Shown here in pieces: positions 18,226 through 27,043 of a stretch of 64,000 bases of DNA; the stretch's first letter is position 1, and every line of letters begins with the position of its first letter. The notes under the pieces are model-generated. The model was not told where the DNA came from, ran no database searches, and saw only the letters and a list, made by a program, of their open reading frames with translations. Source of the stretch: Acetobacter malorum (GTDB lineage Bacteria > Pseudomonadota > Alphaproteobacteria > Acetobacterales > Acetobacteraceae); contig NZ_JOPG01000026.1 of assembly GCF_002153605.1 (NCBI RefSeq), positions 1 through 64,000 of the forward strand. Reading direction: 5' to 3'. A program made the position numbers and the translations under genes.

Positions 18226-19170
18226 ATGAGAGACCTCAACGACTTTGAATATTTTGCGCAGGTCGTCAAACACGGCGGCTTTTCTGCGGCAGCACGGGCT
18301 ACCGGCCACCAGAAATCGCTGCTCAGCCGACGGGTGCGCCTGCTGGAAGACCGCCTGCATACGCGCCTCATCCAGCGCTCGTCCCGCCATTTCAGCGTGA
18401 CGGAAACCGGGCATCGGTTTTACGAGCACTGCCTGACAATGCTGGCGGCCGCCGATACTGCCGAACAATCTGTCGCCCAGCTTCAGGCCGAACCCTGCGG
18501 GCAAATCCGGCTGAGCTGTCCGGTCGCTCTCCTGACGTTTCAATTCGGCGCATTACTGGCGCGCTTCATGCTGCGCTACCCCGCTGTCACCCTTCAGCTT
18601 GAAAGCACCAACCGGCAAGTGGATGTGCTGAAGGAAGGGTTTGACCTTGCCATCCGGGTGCGCTTCCCGCCCCTTGCTCCGTCTGACCTCGTCATGCGGA
18701 CGCTCGACACCAGCACGCAATGCCTCATTGCCGCGCCCTCTCTGGTGCCCAAGCCCCTCACGTCCCCAGCTGATCTGAACGGCCTGCCCAGTCTGGACTT
18801 CAAAACCCATCCCGGCACCCATTCCTGGCTGCTGGAAAATCAGCAGGGGCAGACTGCCACCGTCTTTCATGAACCCCGCCTTGCCACGGATGACATGGCC
18901 GTGCTGCGGGAGGCCGCCCTTATTGGCAGCGGGATTGTGCAGCTCCCCACCATGATGATCTGGCAGGATATTGAAGCCGGACGGCTTGTGCAGGTTCTGC
19001 CCGGCTGGCAACCCCGCGCAGGCATTATCCACGCAGTGTTCCCGTCCCGACGCGGGCTTGTGCCCGCCGTGCGCGCCCTGCTTGATTTTCTGGCACAGGA
19101 ATGTGCTACGCAACGCGGGTTTGCCGCAGAAGCGTTCAAGGCGCCCCCTTCTCAACGGAGTTCTTCATGA
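18226..19170 (+). CDS. LysR-family transcriptional regulator
   Basis: The 314-residue protein has an N-terminal winged helix-turn-helix (MRDLNDFEYFAQVVKHGGFS, then AARATGHQKSLLSRRVRLLE). A type 2 periplasmic-binding-fold effector domain follows. The ATG at 18226 is favoured by an AGG 7 nt upstream and by the -10 box position. It is divergent from pirin and overlaps the following ltrA-like gene by 4 nt. The natural targets would be pirin/FMN reductase and itself; the inducer is unknown. Confidence 0.85.
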   Translation: MRDLNDFEYFAQVVKHGGFSAAARATGHQKSLLSRRVRLLEDRLHTRLIQRSSRHFSVTETGHRFYEHCLTMLAAADTAEQSVAQLQAEPCGQIRLSCPVALLTFQFGALLARFMLRYPAVTLQLESTNRQVDVLKEGFDLAIRVRFPPLAPSDLVMRTLDTSTQCLIAAPSLVPKPLTSPADLNGLPSLDFKTHPGTHSWLLENQQGQTATVFHEPRLATDDMAVLREAALIGSGIVQLPTMMIWQDIEAGRLVQVLPGWQPRAGIIHAVFPSRRGLVPAVRALLDFLAQECATQRGFAAEAFKAPPSQRSSS

Positions 19171-20360
19171 CTGCACAGGATGCCTCATCTCATCCCCTCA
19201 TGCGCCAGCCGGGAGCAGACAATACCCGCGTGATGAATGAGGAACTGTTTTTTGATCTGGTCTATGTATTTCTTGTCACCCAGATCAGTCATGGCCTGCT
19301 GCATCATCTGACACCGCTCGGTGGCCTGCAAACCCTCATCCTGTGGTTCGCGGCATGGCTTGGGTGGCAATATACCGGCTGGGTGACAAACTGGTTTGAC
19401 CCACGAGTGCCAGCCCTGCGCGGGGTGCTCTTCCTCACCATGGCACTGGCCCTTGTGTGCGGTGCTGCGGCACCAGAGGCTTTTGGGGAGCGCGGGCTGG
19501 CCTTTGCGCTGTGTTACACCCTCATGCAGGTGGGGCGCTCCGCGTTTATTGTGTTCAGCCTCCCGGCCTCTCACCCCCTCTCCCCCAATTACCGCCGCAT
19601 TCTGGGCTGGGGCATCATTGCGGCCTGTTTCTGGATTGCGGGTGGCCTTGCCTCACCGGAAGCCCGCGTGCCGCTGTGGGCCGCCGGGGTTGCGTGCGAA
19701 TATTTTTCTCCCATGTTCGGCTTCTGGCTGCCGGGGCTGGGCCGCTCCCATACGTCAGACTGGACCATTTCAGGCAGCCACATTGTGGAACGCTGCCAGT
19801 TGTTTGTGATTGTCGCCCTTGGGGAAACCATCATGGCCTCCGGTCTCTCCCTTGCGGAAAGTGAGCACTGGTCATGGATTGAGTTTGGCGGATTTGGCGC
19901 AAGTTTTCTCTGCACCCTGGCCATGTGGTGGCTCTATTTTGAAACCTCCAGCGAGGAAGCCGAGCACGCCATCACCAGTTCCTCCGATCCAGGCCGGATG
20001 GGAGCCTATTTCCATTATCTGCACGTCATTCTGATTGGCGGGATTATCGTCACCGCCGTCGCTATGGACATGCTGCTGGAAAACCCGGTCGAAGAAGCCA
20101 AAGGTGCCCCTGCTCTGGTCATGACGCTCGGGCCCGCCCTCTACCTGCTGGCCAGCACCGCGTACCGCTGGGTGGCCACTCGCCGGCTGGCCTCCAGCCA
20201 GATGGTCGGCGTAGCTCTGCTGCTTCTGGTCGGGTTTGCCGGGCAGTCGCTTCCCTTATGGATGCTGGCGTTCTGCGAAACGACGCTGTTTCTGATCATC
20301 AGCGTTATCGGCTCCGGCAAAATTGCACAGAGCAAAGCCTGTTTCGGGAAAGCACCGTAA
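19167..20360 (+). CDS. Low temperature requirement protein A (LtrA) family membrane protein
   Basis: The ATG at 19167 overlaps the lysR stop (ATGA), with GGAG 6 nt upstream. The 397-residue protein has about 11-12 predicted helices. It carries the LtrA hallmarks RVMNEELFFDLVYVFLVTQ near the N-terminus and FVIVALGETIMASG in the middle. Named after a Listeria cold-growth locus, the family has no settled biochemical function. Coupling to the LysR gene suggests co-regulation. Confidence 0.85.
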   Translation: MTAQDASSHPLMRQPGADNTRVMNEELFFDLVYVFLVTQISHGLLHHLTPLGGLQTLILWFAAWLGWQYTGWVTNWFDPRVPALRGVLFLTMALALVCGAAAPEAFGERGLAFALCYTLMQVGRSAFIVFSLPASHPLSPNYRRILGWGIIAACFWIAGGLASPEARVPLWAAGVACEYFSPMFGFWLPGLGRSHTSDWTISGSHIVERCQLFVIVALGETIMASGLSLAESEHWSWIEFGGFGASFLCTLAMWWLYFETSSEEAEHAITSSSDPGRMGAYFHYLHVILIGGIIVTAVAMDMLLENPVEEAKGAPALVMTLGPALYLLASTAYRWVATRRLASSQMVGVALLLLVGFAGQSLPLWMLAFCETTLFLIISVIGSGKIAQSKACFGKAP

Positions 20361-20370
20361 CAACCAGATA

Positions 20371-20414
20371 CCTGACCACCGGCGAGACGAGGCCAGCCTC
20401 CTCGCCCGGTCAGG
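20371..20414. terminator. Hairpin between convergent ltrA-like and yhaK-like genes
   Basis: CCTGACC (20371-20377) pairs with GGTCAGG (20408-20414) and GGCGAG (20381-20386) with CTCGCC (20401-20406). The structure covers the stop codon of the reverse gene. No T-run follows on either strand, so it may act as a roadblock or processing site more than an intrinsic terminator. Confidence 0.4.
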
Positions 20415-21144
20415 CGGAGGCCACATCCGTCAGCAAGACAACAGCCTCCTCCTGCGCCATCACGGTCAGATCTCTGACATCCGTTACAGCAGCCGCATCC
20501 CCTGCCTGCAACACGGCATCTTCCACACTGACAACACCCGAGACCACCAGCAGATACAGGTCACGGCTTGCACTGGTGCTGTACGCTGCGCCCTCACCAG
20601 CCGGAATAGCCGCATGCAGCAGGCGCGCCCCCGCACTCAGAGCTACCGGCGCGCCGTCTGTGATGATCTCACTTTCCTCAGGATCGTCTTCAGGGAAACC
20701 AGACGCCAGAATTCTAAAGCCCCCATCTTCCCCTTGCGGAAAACTGAGGCGGCTTTCCTGCCGGGGCATCCCTTCATCCGTATCCGGCAGAAACCAGAAC
20801 TGGAGAAAAGATGCACCCTCCGGCCCCGCCTGCCATGCCAGTTTCTGGCAGCCTGAGCCGGTGCTGATGAGATGCAGTCCGTCAGCCTGAATGTCCTCCG
20901 ACGCAAAGTCATCAATCTGCGCCGTCAGACTCCCGGCCCGCACCCATGTCACCAGATCGACCGATGATTCTGGCCCCAGATGATACGCCTCGGACGGACG
21001 CAACGCGCCCTGATTGAGAACCCGCAACCGCCCATCGTGCTGATGCGCAGGGTCCTGATAGTCCGCAAAAGCAAAATGGCACCGGAGCGTTAGCGTATCC
21101 GACTTTGCAGACCCAAGGGTTGCGGCCCGTCTCACTGTTATCAT
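20410..21144 (-). CDS. YhaK-like pirin-family bicupin
   Basis: The 244-residue protein begins MITVRRAATLG and continues with FAFADYQDPAHQHDGRLRVLNQ and PESSVDLVTWV, aligning by eye with E. coli YhaK. The classical metal-binding histidines are largely absent, as in YhaK; E. coli YhaK has been linked to oxidative stress sensing. The start at 21144 has GAGGGA 6 nt upstream. It sits 10 nt past the end of the NodT gene on the same strand, so it could be the last gene of the efflux operon. Confidence 0.65.
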   Translation of the reverse strand: MITVRRAATLGSAKSDTLTLRCHFAFADYQDPAHQHDGRLRVLNQGALRPSEAYHLGPESSVDLVTWVRAGSLTAQIDDFASEDIQADGLHLISTGSGCQKLAWQAGPEGASFLQFWFLPDTDEGMPRQESRLSFPQGEDGGFRILASGFPEDDPEESEIITDGAPVALSAGARLLHAAIPAGEGAAYSTSASRDLYLLVVSGVVSVEDAVLQAGDAAAVTDVRDLTVMAQEEAVVLLTDVASA

Positions 21145-21154
21145 GGCGTATCCC

Positions 21155-22678
21155 TCAAGCCGGCGTTCTGGCAGGCGTCTTTTCAGGATAGATATCCTGC
21201 CACCCTCCGCCAACAGCACGATAGAGATGGGTAACAGCCCCCGCCACCTGCGCTGTAGCTGTTGCCAAAGCACTCTGTGAGGACAGCAGCGCATTCTGCA
21301 AAGTCAGCACATTCAGGAAATCCGATGCCCCCTGCACATACTGGGTCTTGGCCGTTTCCACAGCAATCTCGTTCTCATGCACGGCTTCCGCCAGTTCATC
21401 GCGCCGTCTCTGGGCGGCGGTGAAATCGGCCATAGCGTCATCAATTTCCTGCCAGGCTTTCAGCACCGTGCGCTGAAATAATGTGGCGGCTTCTTTCTGC
21501 TGAGCCTTGCGCAGATGCAGCTGGCCCGTCAGACGGCCACCCTCAAAAAGCGGCAGGGTCGCTGTCGGACCAAAGCCATACTGGCGCGAGGCCCATGACC
21601 CGAGTCCACTAAACTGAAGCGCCTGAATATCCAGACTGCCCGAGAGCGTCACACGTGGGAAAAAGTCGGCAATTGCCACACCAATGGCCGCTGTGGCCGC
21701 ATGCAGATGGTCTGCGGCCATGCGGATATCGGGCCGCCGCTCCGCCAGTTCAGACGGCAGCCCAACCGGCACAACCGCGGGCACAGACGGAATGCCGGAA
21801 GGCTTACCCAGCTCGGCATCCAGCGCCCCCGGCTCCCGCGCCACGAGGAAACTCAGTGCATTCAGCATATGTGTTTCCTGCGCCTTAAGGGGCGCCAGAC
21901 GCGAGGTGAAGGTATGCAACTGGCCTGTCGCCTCTGCCACATCAAGGCGCGTTGCGGCCCCCTGCTGGAACCGCAGGCTCGTCAGCCGGACGCTGTTGCT
22001 GGCTACCTCGATATTATGCTCAAGAATACCAACCTGCGTTTGCGTGGCCCGCAGATCGATATAATCCTGCGCCGTCTCCGCCATCAGGGAGACCAGCGTA
22101 TCGCGGCGCATTTCCTCGGTTTCCTGCGTGGCGGCTGTGGCTGCTTCCACCTGACGCCGGACATGCCCCCAGAAATCCACTTCCCATGAGGCATTCATAC
22201 CGTATTGCGGCAGGTTAAAGGAGGGATTGCCCACGCTCCCCGGCAACGCCGTCGGCCCAAACCCCTGTGAGCCGGAGGCAATAGTGCCCGCCTGCTCCCG
22301 CTCCATGGTGCCCAGCAGCCCCAGCACGCCATTCGTGCTGGCCCGCTCCCGCCCATAGGAGGCATTGGCTTCCACATGCGGCATCTGCGCGGCACTGGCA
22401 ATGCGCCGTTCCGCCTGACTTTGCATCAGGCGCAGGCTGGCCGCTTTCAGGTCCAGATTGGAGGACGCAACCTCATTTTCCAGCTTCGTCAAAGCGGGAT
22501 CGTTGAACAGTTTCCACCATTGCGGATCTGTGGAGGCCGTGGTGATGCGGCTTTCCGCTGGCGGCTGCGTATCCCGCCATGCGGCAGGTGCCTTCACCTG
22601 CGGCTTGTGATACGTCGGCCCGACCGTGCAGCCCGCAAGGGCCACCATGGAAAACCCGGCAAGAAGAAAGCGCTTCAT
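21155..22678 (-). CDS. NodT-family outer-membrane efflux lipoprotein (second copy)
   Basis: The 507-residue protein has a lipoprotein signal with an LAGC box (Cys about 17) followed by TVGPTYHKPQVKAPAAW, the typical NodT/OprM mature N-terminus, two OEP repeats and the ELAERRPDIRMAADHL motif. The start at 22678 lies 4 nt past the stop of the adaptor gene; a much longer frame upstream would overlap it. With the adaptor and MFS genes it forms a complete EmrAB-TolC-like tripartite exporter. It is only a distant relative of the lipoprotein at 6.4-7.9 kb. Confidence 0.88.
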   Translation of the reverse strand: MKRFLLAGFSMVALAGCTVGPTYHKPQVKAPAAWRDTQPPAESRITTASTDPQWWKLFNDPALTKLENEVASSNLDLKAASLRLMQSQAERRIASAAQMPHVEANASYGRERASTNGVLGLLGTMEREQAGTIASGSQGFGPTALPGSVGNPSFNLPQYGMNASWEVDFWGHVRRQVEAATAATQETEEMRRDTLVSLMAETAQDYIDLRATQTQVGILEHNIEVASNSVRLTSLRFQQGAATRLDVAEATGQLHTFTSRLAPLKAQETHMLNALSFLVAREPGALDAELGKPSGIPSVPAVVPVGLPSELAERRPDIRMAADHLHAATAAIGVAIADFFPRVTLSGSLDIQALQFSGLGSWASRQYGFGPTATLPLFEGGRLTGQLHLRKAQQKEAATLFQRTVLKAWQEIDDAMADFTAAQRRRDELAEAVHENEIAVETAKTQYVQGASDFLNVLTLQNALLSSQSALATATAQVAGAVTHLYRAVGGGWQDIYPEKTPARTPA

Positions 22679-22682
22679 GGCG

Positions 22683-23759
22683 TTACTGCCAGACATAGCG
22701 GGTGTCATTGGCATGTGGCCCTTCCGGCTTTGAAGACGTATCGATATTGGCTTCGACCGACATCCCAACGCGCACTCTGGCCGCCAGCGGCTGGTCCGCG
22801 TCAAACGTCAGCTTGACCGGAATACGCTGCACCACCTTGGTAAAGTTACCGGTGGCATTGTCCGGCTGGATGGGGGCAAACGCCACGCCAGTTGCCGGAG
22901 CCAGTGAATCCACATGCGCCTTGAGCGGATGCCCGGGGAACGTATCCACCCAGATGGTCGCCCGCTGCCCGGCCTGAACCCTGGTCAGCTGGGTTTCCTG
23001 AAAGTTGGCCAGCACATAGGCCGCATGGGTCGGCACAACAGCCAGAATACCCGTGCCCGGATGCACATAATTCCCCACGCGCACGCCACGTTCACCCACC
23101 ACGCCATCCATGGGGGCCGGAATGGTGCAGTAGGACAGGTTCAGTTCGGCCTGCTTTTCATCCCCCTGCGCGCGCACCAGCACACCGCGTGCCCGCTCAA
23201 GCTGGCCTTTCAGCACAGCTACCTGCCGGATGGCGGCATCTACTCCGGCCTGATCACGCGCAATGGCGGCTTCGGCTTCTTTCTCATGCGCTTCGGAGGA
23301 CTGCTTCTGCTCAATGGTTCCCGCCCCGCCCGAAGACAGGTTGCGGTACCGCACCGCATTCTGCCGGGCAAACATCAGATTGGCCTGATCCGCCAGAACA
23401 GCCGCCCGTGCTTCCGCAATGACGGAATCCTGCCGGGCCAGTTCAGCCTCCAGGTTCGTCACATCGCCCTGCGCAGCCATCCGGTTACCCTTCGCCACGT
23501 CCAGTGCCGCGCGGTAATCATCATCCTCAATATGGGCAAGCTCCTCGCCCGCATGCACCTGCTCGTTATCCTGCGCAATGACGCGATCAATACGCCCGGA
23601 CACCTTGGGCGCAACCGTGGGAAAATCCGCCGTCACATACGCATCATTGGTGTACTGGTTCACACCATCCCCGTTGACCCAATGCGCTCCGCCCCACGCA
23701 ATAAGGGCAAGAACACCTGCGGCACAGCCTGCATAAAGCAGAGGTTTTTTGTAAATCAT
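22683..23759 (-). CDS. emrA: EmrA/HlyD-family membrane-fusion adaptor
   Basis: The 358-residue adaptor has one N-terminal helix (about 7-28), then TNDAYVTADFPTVAPKVSGRI, the EmrA-type first lipoyl half. A long coiled coil (about 75-200) and the second half IPAPMDGVVGERGVRVGNYV follow. It bridges the MFS pump encoded 15 nt upstream and the NodT channel encoded 4 nt downstream. The tight spacing indicates one operon: emrB-like, emrA-like, nodT-like, perhaps yhaK-like. Confidence 0.88.
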   Translation of the reverse strand: MIYKKPLLYAGCAAGVLALIAWGGAHWVNGDGVNQYTNDAYVTADFPTVAPKVSGRIDRVIAQDNEQVHAGEELAHIEDDDYRAALDVAKGNRMAAQGDVTNLEAELARQDSVIAEARAAVLADQANLMFARQNAVRYRNLSSGGAGTIEQKQSSEAHEKEAEAAIARDQAGVDAAIRQVAVLKGQLERARGVLVRAQGDEKQAELNLSYCTIPAPMDGVVGERGVRVGNYVHPGTGILAVVPTHAAYVLANFQETQLTRVQAGQRATIWVDTFPGHPLKAHVDSLAPATGVAFAPIQPDNATGNFTKVVQRIPVKLTFDADQPLAARVRVGMSVEANIDTSSKPEGPHANDTRYVWQ

Positions 23760-23774
23760 GTTCAGAGTTCCGGA

Positions 23775-25412
23775 TTAACGAGCGGGAGTATTGGGAGACG
23801 GCGCACGAGGCGGATAGACGCGATGCGGCAGCAGCAGGTTCATCGCCGCATAGCCAAGGCAGACAAAAATCAGCAGCATGTAGATATCGTTGAGCGCGAG
23901 CACGAGAGACTGCTCATGCACATAGGTATGGAAGACCTGCAGGGCGTTCCGGGCCACATGCCCGCTATCGGGCGATGTGCCGGAAAGCTGCTGCGTAATG
24001 GGGTTCCCCATCCCCTGTAAAGCCAGAGCATGCGTGCCGTGATGGTCCAGCAACATGGTGGAATGATACTGCTCACGCCGGCGGCTGAGCGCGGCAAACA
24101 GCGCGTAGGCCACCGCATTGGCCAGCCCTTTGAGCATGTTCACCATCCCGGAGATGAACGGCCCGTCTGCAGGCCCCATCGCCATGGTCGCCAGCATCAG
24201 GGTCGGGATGACCGTCATCGGCTGACCGAAGACCTGCAGGATCTGGAGCGGGTAGAAATTGTCCCGCACCCAGTCCACTGTCAGCCACGTGCCCATCCAG
24301 GCAGAAGCCGCAAGGCACAGCATGCCGCCAGCCAGCACAAAGCGGCAGTCCACCTTGCGACGGTTACAAATTGCCGCAATCAGCGGCAGCATAATCAGCT
24401 GCGGGAGTGCGACCACCAGTGAGACAGGAGCCGCCTGAATGGGCCGGTAGCCACGCACAGCCTCCAGATACAAAGCGGGGATTTCCCCCATAATGGAGCA
24501 GATCGCCAGAATACCGACCAGCGAGAGCAACGACGCCTGAATATTGCGGGACCGCCAGTACTGGATGCGGAAATAGGGACTGGGGTGATAGGCCTCGTTG
24601 ATGACGAACACGATAAAGGCCGCCATACCCCAGAACGTCAGATTGGTGATGACGGGCGAGCGAAACCAGTCGAGCCGGTCCCCCTGATACAGCACCGTCA
24701 CCAGCGAGCAGATGGCAGGCACGCCCACAATCAGCCCGAACCAGTTGAACTTCTCGAACCGCTCAAAATGCATGGGGTCACGTGGCAGGCCATACGCCAT
24801 CATGCCCACTGCAATCACGGCAAGCGGAATAATCTCCCAATACAGCCAGTGCCAGCCCACATGCTCAAACCAGAACGCTTCCAGCGGCAGACCAAGATTA
24901 GGGCCGAACGTCGCACTCATGGCATAGCCACCAATGCCGAACACCCGGATCTGTGGTGGCAAATATTTGAGCATCACGGTCATAAGCACAGGCGGCAGGC
25001 AGCCCCCTGCCAGCCCTTGAAAAGCCCGCAAAATACAAAGGGATGTCACGTCCGGCATAAAGGGGGCCGGAATAGACAGCAGCGCCATAACCGCCGTCAT
25101 GAAAATGGAAAAGCGGTAGATCGAGAACGTCATATAGAACCACGGCGTGAAGGCCATGGCGGCAATATTGAACGCCTCGTAAATGGAGATGACCCACGTC
25201 CCCTCATCGTGGCCGATATGCATCGCGCCACGAATGTCGGACAGGCCGATTTCGGTCACATGTTCATTAAAGCCCGCAATATGCACTGCCAGCAGCATGC
25301 CAAGGCAGCCGATGACGGTCCGCAGACCAAAAGGCGGAATATAGGAGGGCCGCGGCGGCGAGGCGTGAACGACTGGCTCACCGACCGCCTGTGGAGGGGC
25401 GACGTTGTTCAT
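23775..25412 (-). CDS. emrB: DHA2/EmrB-type MFS drug:proton antiporter
   Basis: The roughly 545-residue protein has about 14 hydrophobic helices, beginning FGLRTVIGCLGMLLAVHIAGFNEH. It has the GTWVISIYEAFNIAA segment common to DHA2 pumps and an ILRAFQGLAGGCLPP motif-C-like helix. The ATG at 25412 gives a normal DHA2 N-terminus; further in-frame ATGs upstream (25454, 25514) run into the divergent lysR-type gene region. It probably exports a toxic organic compound in concert with the adaptor and NodT genes. A divergent LysR-type regulator starts about 120 nt away and is the likely controller. Confidence 0.87.
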   Translation of the reverse strand: MNNVAPPQAVGEPVVHASPPRPSYIPPFGLRTVIGCLGMLLAVHIAGFNEHVTEIGLSDIRGAMHIGHDEGTWVISIYEAFNIAAMAFTPWFYMTFSIYRFSIFMTAVMALLSIPAPFMPDVTSLCILRAFQGLAGGCLPPVLMTVMLKYLPPQIRVFGIGGYAMSATFGPNLGLPLEAFWFEHVGWHWLYWEIIPLAVIAVGMMAYGLPRDPMHFERFEKFNWFGLIVGVPAICSLVTVLYQGDRLDWFRSPVITNLTFWGMAAFIVFVINEAYHPSPYFRIQYWRSRNIQASLLSLVGILAICSIMGEIPALYLEAVRGYRPIQAAPVSLVVALPQLIMLPLIAAICNRRKVDCRFVLAGGMLCLAASAWMGTWLTVDWVRDNFYPLQILQVFGQPMTVIPTLMLATMAMGPADGPFISGMVNMLKGLANAVAYALFAALSRRREQYHSTMLLDHHGTHALALQGMGNPITQQLSGTSPDSGHVARNALQVFHTYVHEQSLVLALNDIYMLLIFVCLGYAAMNLLLPHRVYPPRAPSPNTPAR

Positions 25413-25531
25413 AGCCGCACATGATCCTGAGAGGCCGCTACCGACAACCCTCATTTGTGGAAAGCGACGACTTCGATTTTCGGAAGAATATTTTCTGGTC
25501 AATCCGCCAGACAAAATCTATTTCTGGAGGG

Positions 25532-26455
25532 ATGAAAGGCTACGATCTCGATCTGCTGCGCTACCTTCAGGTACTGACTGAAGAAGAGAGCGTATCCCGT
25601 GCGGCCCGCCGCATGAAGGTCAGTGAACCCGCCATGAGCCGCCAGCTGGCCAAGCTCCGCACAGCTTTTGCGGACCCCATTCTGGTGCAGGCCGGTCGGC
25701 GCATGATCCCTTCGGCCTTTGCGACCGGCGTTCTCAATCAGGTGCAGGATCTGGTCCGCAACGCTGATAGCCTGCTGGAAACGCGCGCCCTCGCCAATCT
25801 GGCCAACATGGCCCCAACCTTCACCATCCGCGCGAATGATCTGGTCGTCGCGGCCCTCGCCCTGCCCCTTCTGGAAGCGCTCAAGCAGGATTGCCCGCGC
25901 TGCGAGGTGGTGTGGGCCCCGGAACTGGATGCCGCCGCTTCTGACCCGTTACGGGATGGCGGCATTGACCTCTATCTGGGCGCAACTGAGCTGATGAAGC
26001 CCGAAATCCGCCGCCAGACTGTCCTGCGCGACCACATGCAGGGGCTTGTGCGGAAGGACCACCCCATTCTGGCCGGCCCCATCACGCCTCAGAGCATGGT
26101 GCTGTATGATTATATCAGCGTCTCCCGCCGTGGCCGGGCACGCGGCCCCATAGACTGGATGCTGCAAAACCAGTACGGCCTGACACGCCGGATCGCCATG
26201 GTGGTTCCCACCTACCATTGCATGGTGGAAAGCATGAAAGAGACGGACCTCATTCTTCCCCTCCCCGGTCTCGTCATCAACCATATTTCTCTCAAGGCTC
26301 TGGGGCTGGCGTCTTTTGAATTCCCGCTTTCTCTGCCAAGCGTTGAAGCCTTTCAGGCCTGGCACCCAAGGCGGGATACAGACCCGGTCCATCGCTGGCT
26401 GCGGGAAACGCTTTTCAGGGTCTCGCGCAAAGTGTTTGAAAAGTGCACCCCTTAA
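25532..26455 (+). CDS. LysR-family regulator divergent from the EmrAB/NodT operon
   Basis: The 307-residue NodD/SyrM-like LysR protein starts MKGYDLDLLRYLQVLTEEES with the HTH helix AARRMKVSEPAMSRQLAKLR. The ATG at 25532 follows GGAGG by only one base, a tight spacing, but no better start exists and the family N-terminus fits. Its position back-to-back with the efflux operon is the usual layout for LysR control of a pump. The inducer would be a pump substrate (inference). Confidence 0.83.
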   Translation: MKGYDLDLLRYLQVLTEEESVSRAARRMKVSEPAMSRQLAKLRTAFADPILVQAGRRMIPSAFATGVLNQVQDLVRNADSLLETRALANLANMAPTFTIRANDLVVAALALPLLEALKQDCPRCEVVWAPELDAAASDPLRDGGIDLYLGATELMKPEIRRQTVLRDHMQGLVRKDHPILAGPITPQSMVLYDYISVSRRGRARGPIDWMLQNQYGLTRRIAMVVPTYHCMVESMKETDLILPLPGLVINHISLKALGLASFEFPLSLPSVEAFQAWHPRRDTDPVHRWLRETLFRVSRKVFEKCTP

Positions 26456-26495
26456 AGCCAGGGTTAATGGCTGGCACGAACCAAAACACGCCCCG

Positions 26496-26903
26496 TCACT
26501 TATTGGCGGCAAACATGGTTGTGGCCATGTTCAGCACCTTCCGCCTGTAAGCCGCACTCAGCATTGGCGTGTGGGAATGATAGTAGCCAATCGCCCGCAT
26601 CACATCGCCATGCGCCTCATCAATATAGGTCCGCATAATGAGCGCCGAGGCCGCTACATTAAAGCAAGGGTCAGAAATCAGGCGCGTTGCTGTCACAGGC
26701 ACAGAAAGATGATGCATATCCGCCAACGGCTGCACCCAGCGCGTATTGATCTGCATCAGACCCAGATCCGCACTGCCATCCCCATTAGGGTGCACCATCC
26801 CCGTCACACCGCCTTCGACCTTCTGGATCACGGGCAAAACCCGCGGCGGAATATGATAGTGGCTGGCACTGGCAATCATGCAGGCAAGAAGTGAACCGGG
26901 CAT
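26496..26903 (-). CDS. Small lytic transglycosylase (VirB1/SLT-like)
   Basis: The roughly 135-residue protein is little more than an SLT domain. It has IQKVEGG with the catalytic Glu, GDGSADLGLMQINTRW, and a C-terminal AIGYYHSHTP segment. It resembles VirB1/TrbN-type peptidoglycan hydrolases that open the wall for secretion systems, but no other conjugation or secretion gene is in the window. The hydrophobic start (MPGSLLACMIASASHYHIPP) is too short to be a convincing signal peptide. The ATG at 26903 has AGGA 5 nt upstream. Confidence 0.72.
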   Translation of the reverse strand: MPGSLLACMIASASHYHIPPRVLPVIQKVEGGVTGMVHPNGDGSADLGLMQINTRWVQPLADMHHLSVPVTATRLISDPCFNVAASALIMRTYIDEAHGDVMRAIGYYHSHTPMLSAAYRRKVLNMATTMFAANK

Positions 26904-27043
26904 TGTCATCCTGAATCCAGCGGGCTGCGGCTGCCGCTCCCTGACGTCTATCTTCAGACAGCATGGGAACGTACCCCTTTGCCTGTATGGAACCAGTCAG
27001 ACTTTTTCAAGGCGTTGAAGAGACGCTGCCCCCTCACCTTACC

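Noticed and set aside
22914-25424. Long plus-strand ORFs (up to 368 codons) opposite the EmrAB genes
   Set aside because: They mirror the codon pattern of the real reverse-strand adaptor and pump genes and have no recognisable domains.
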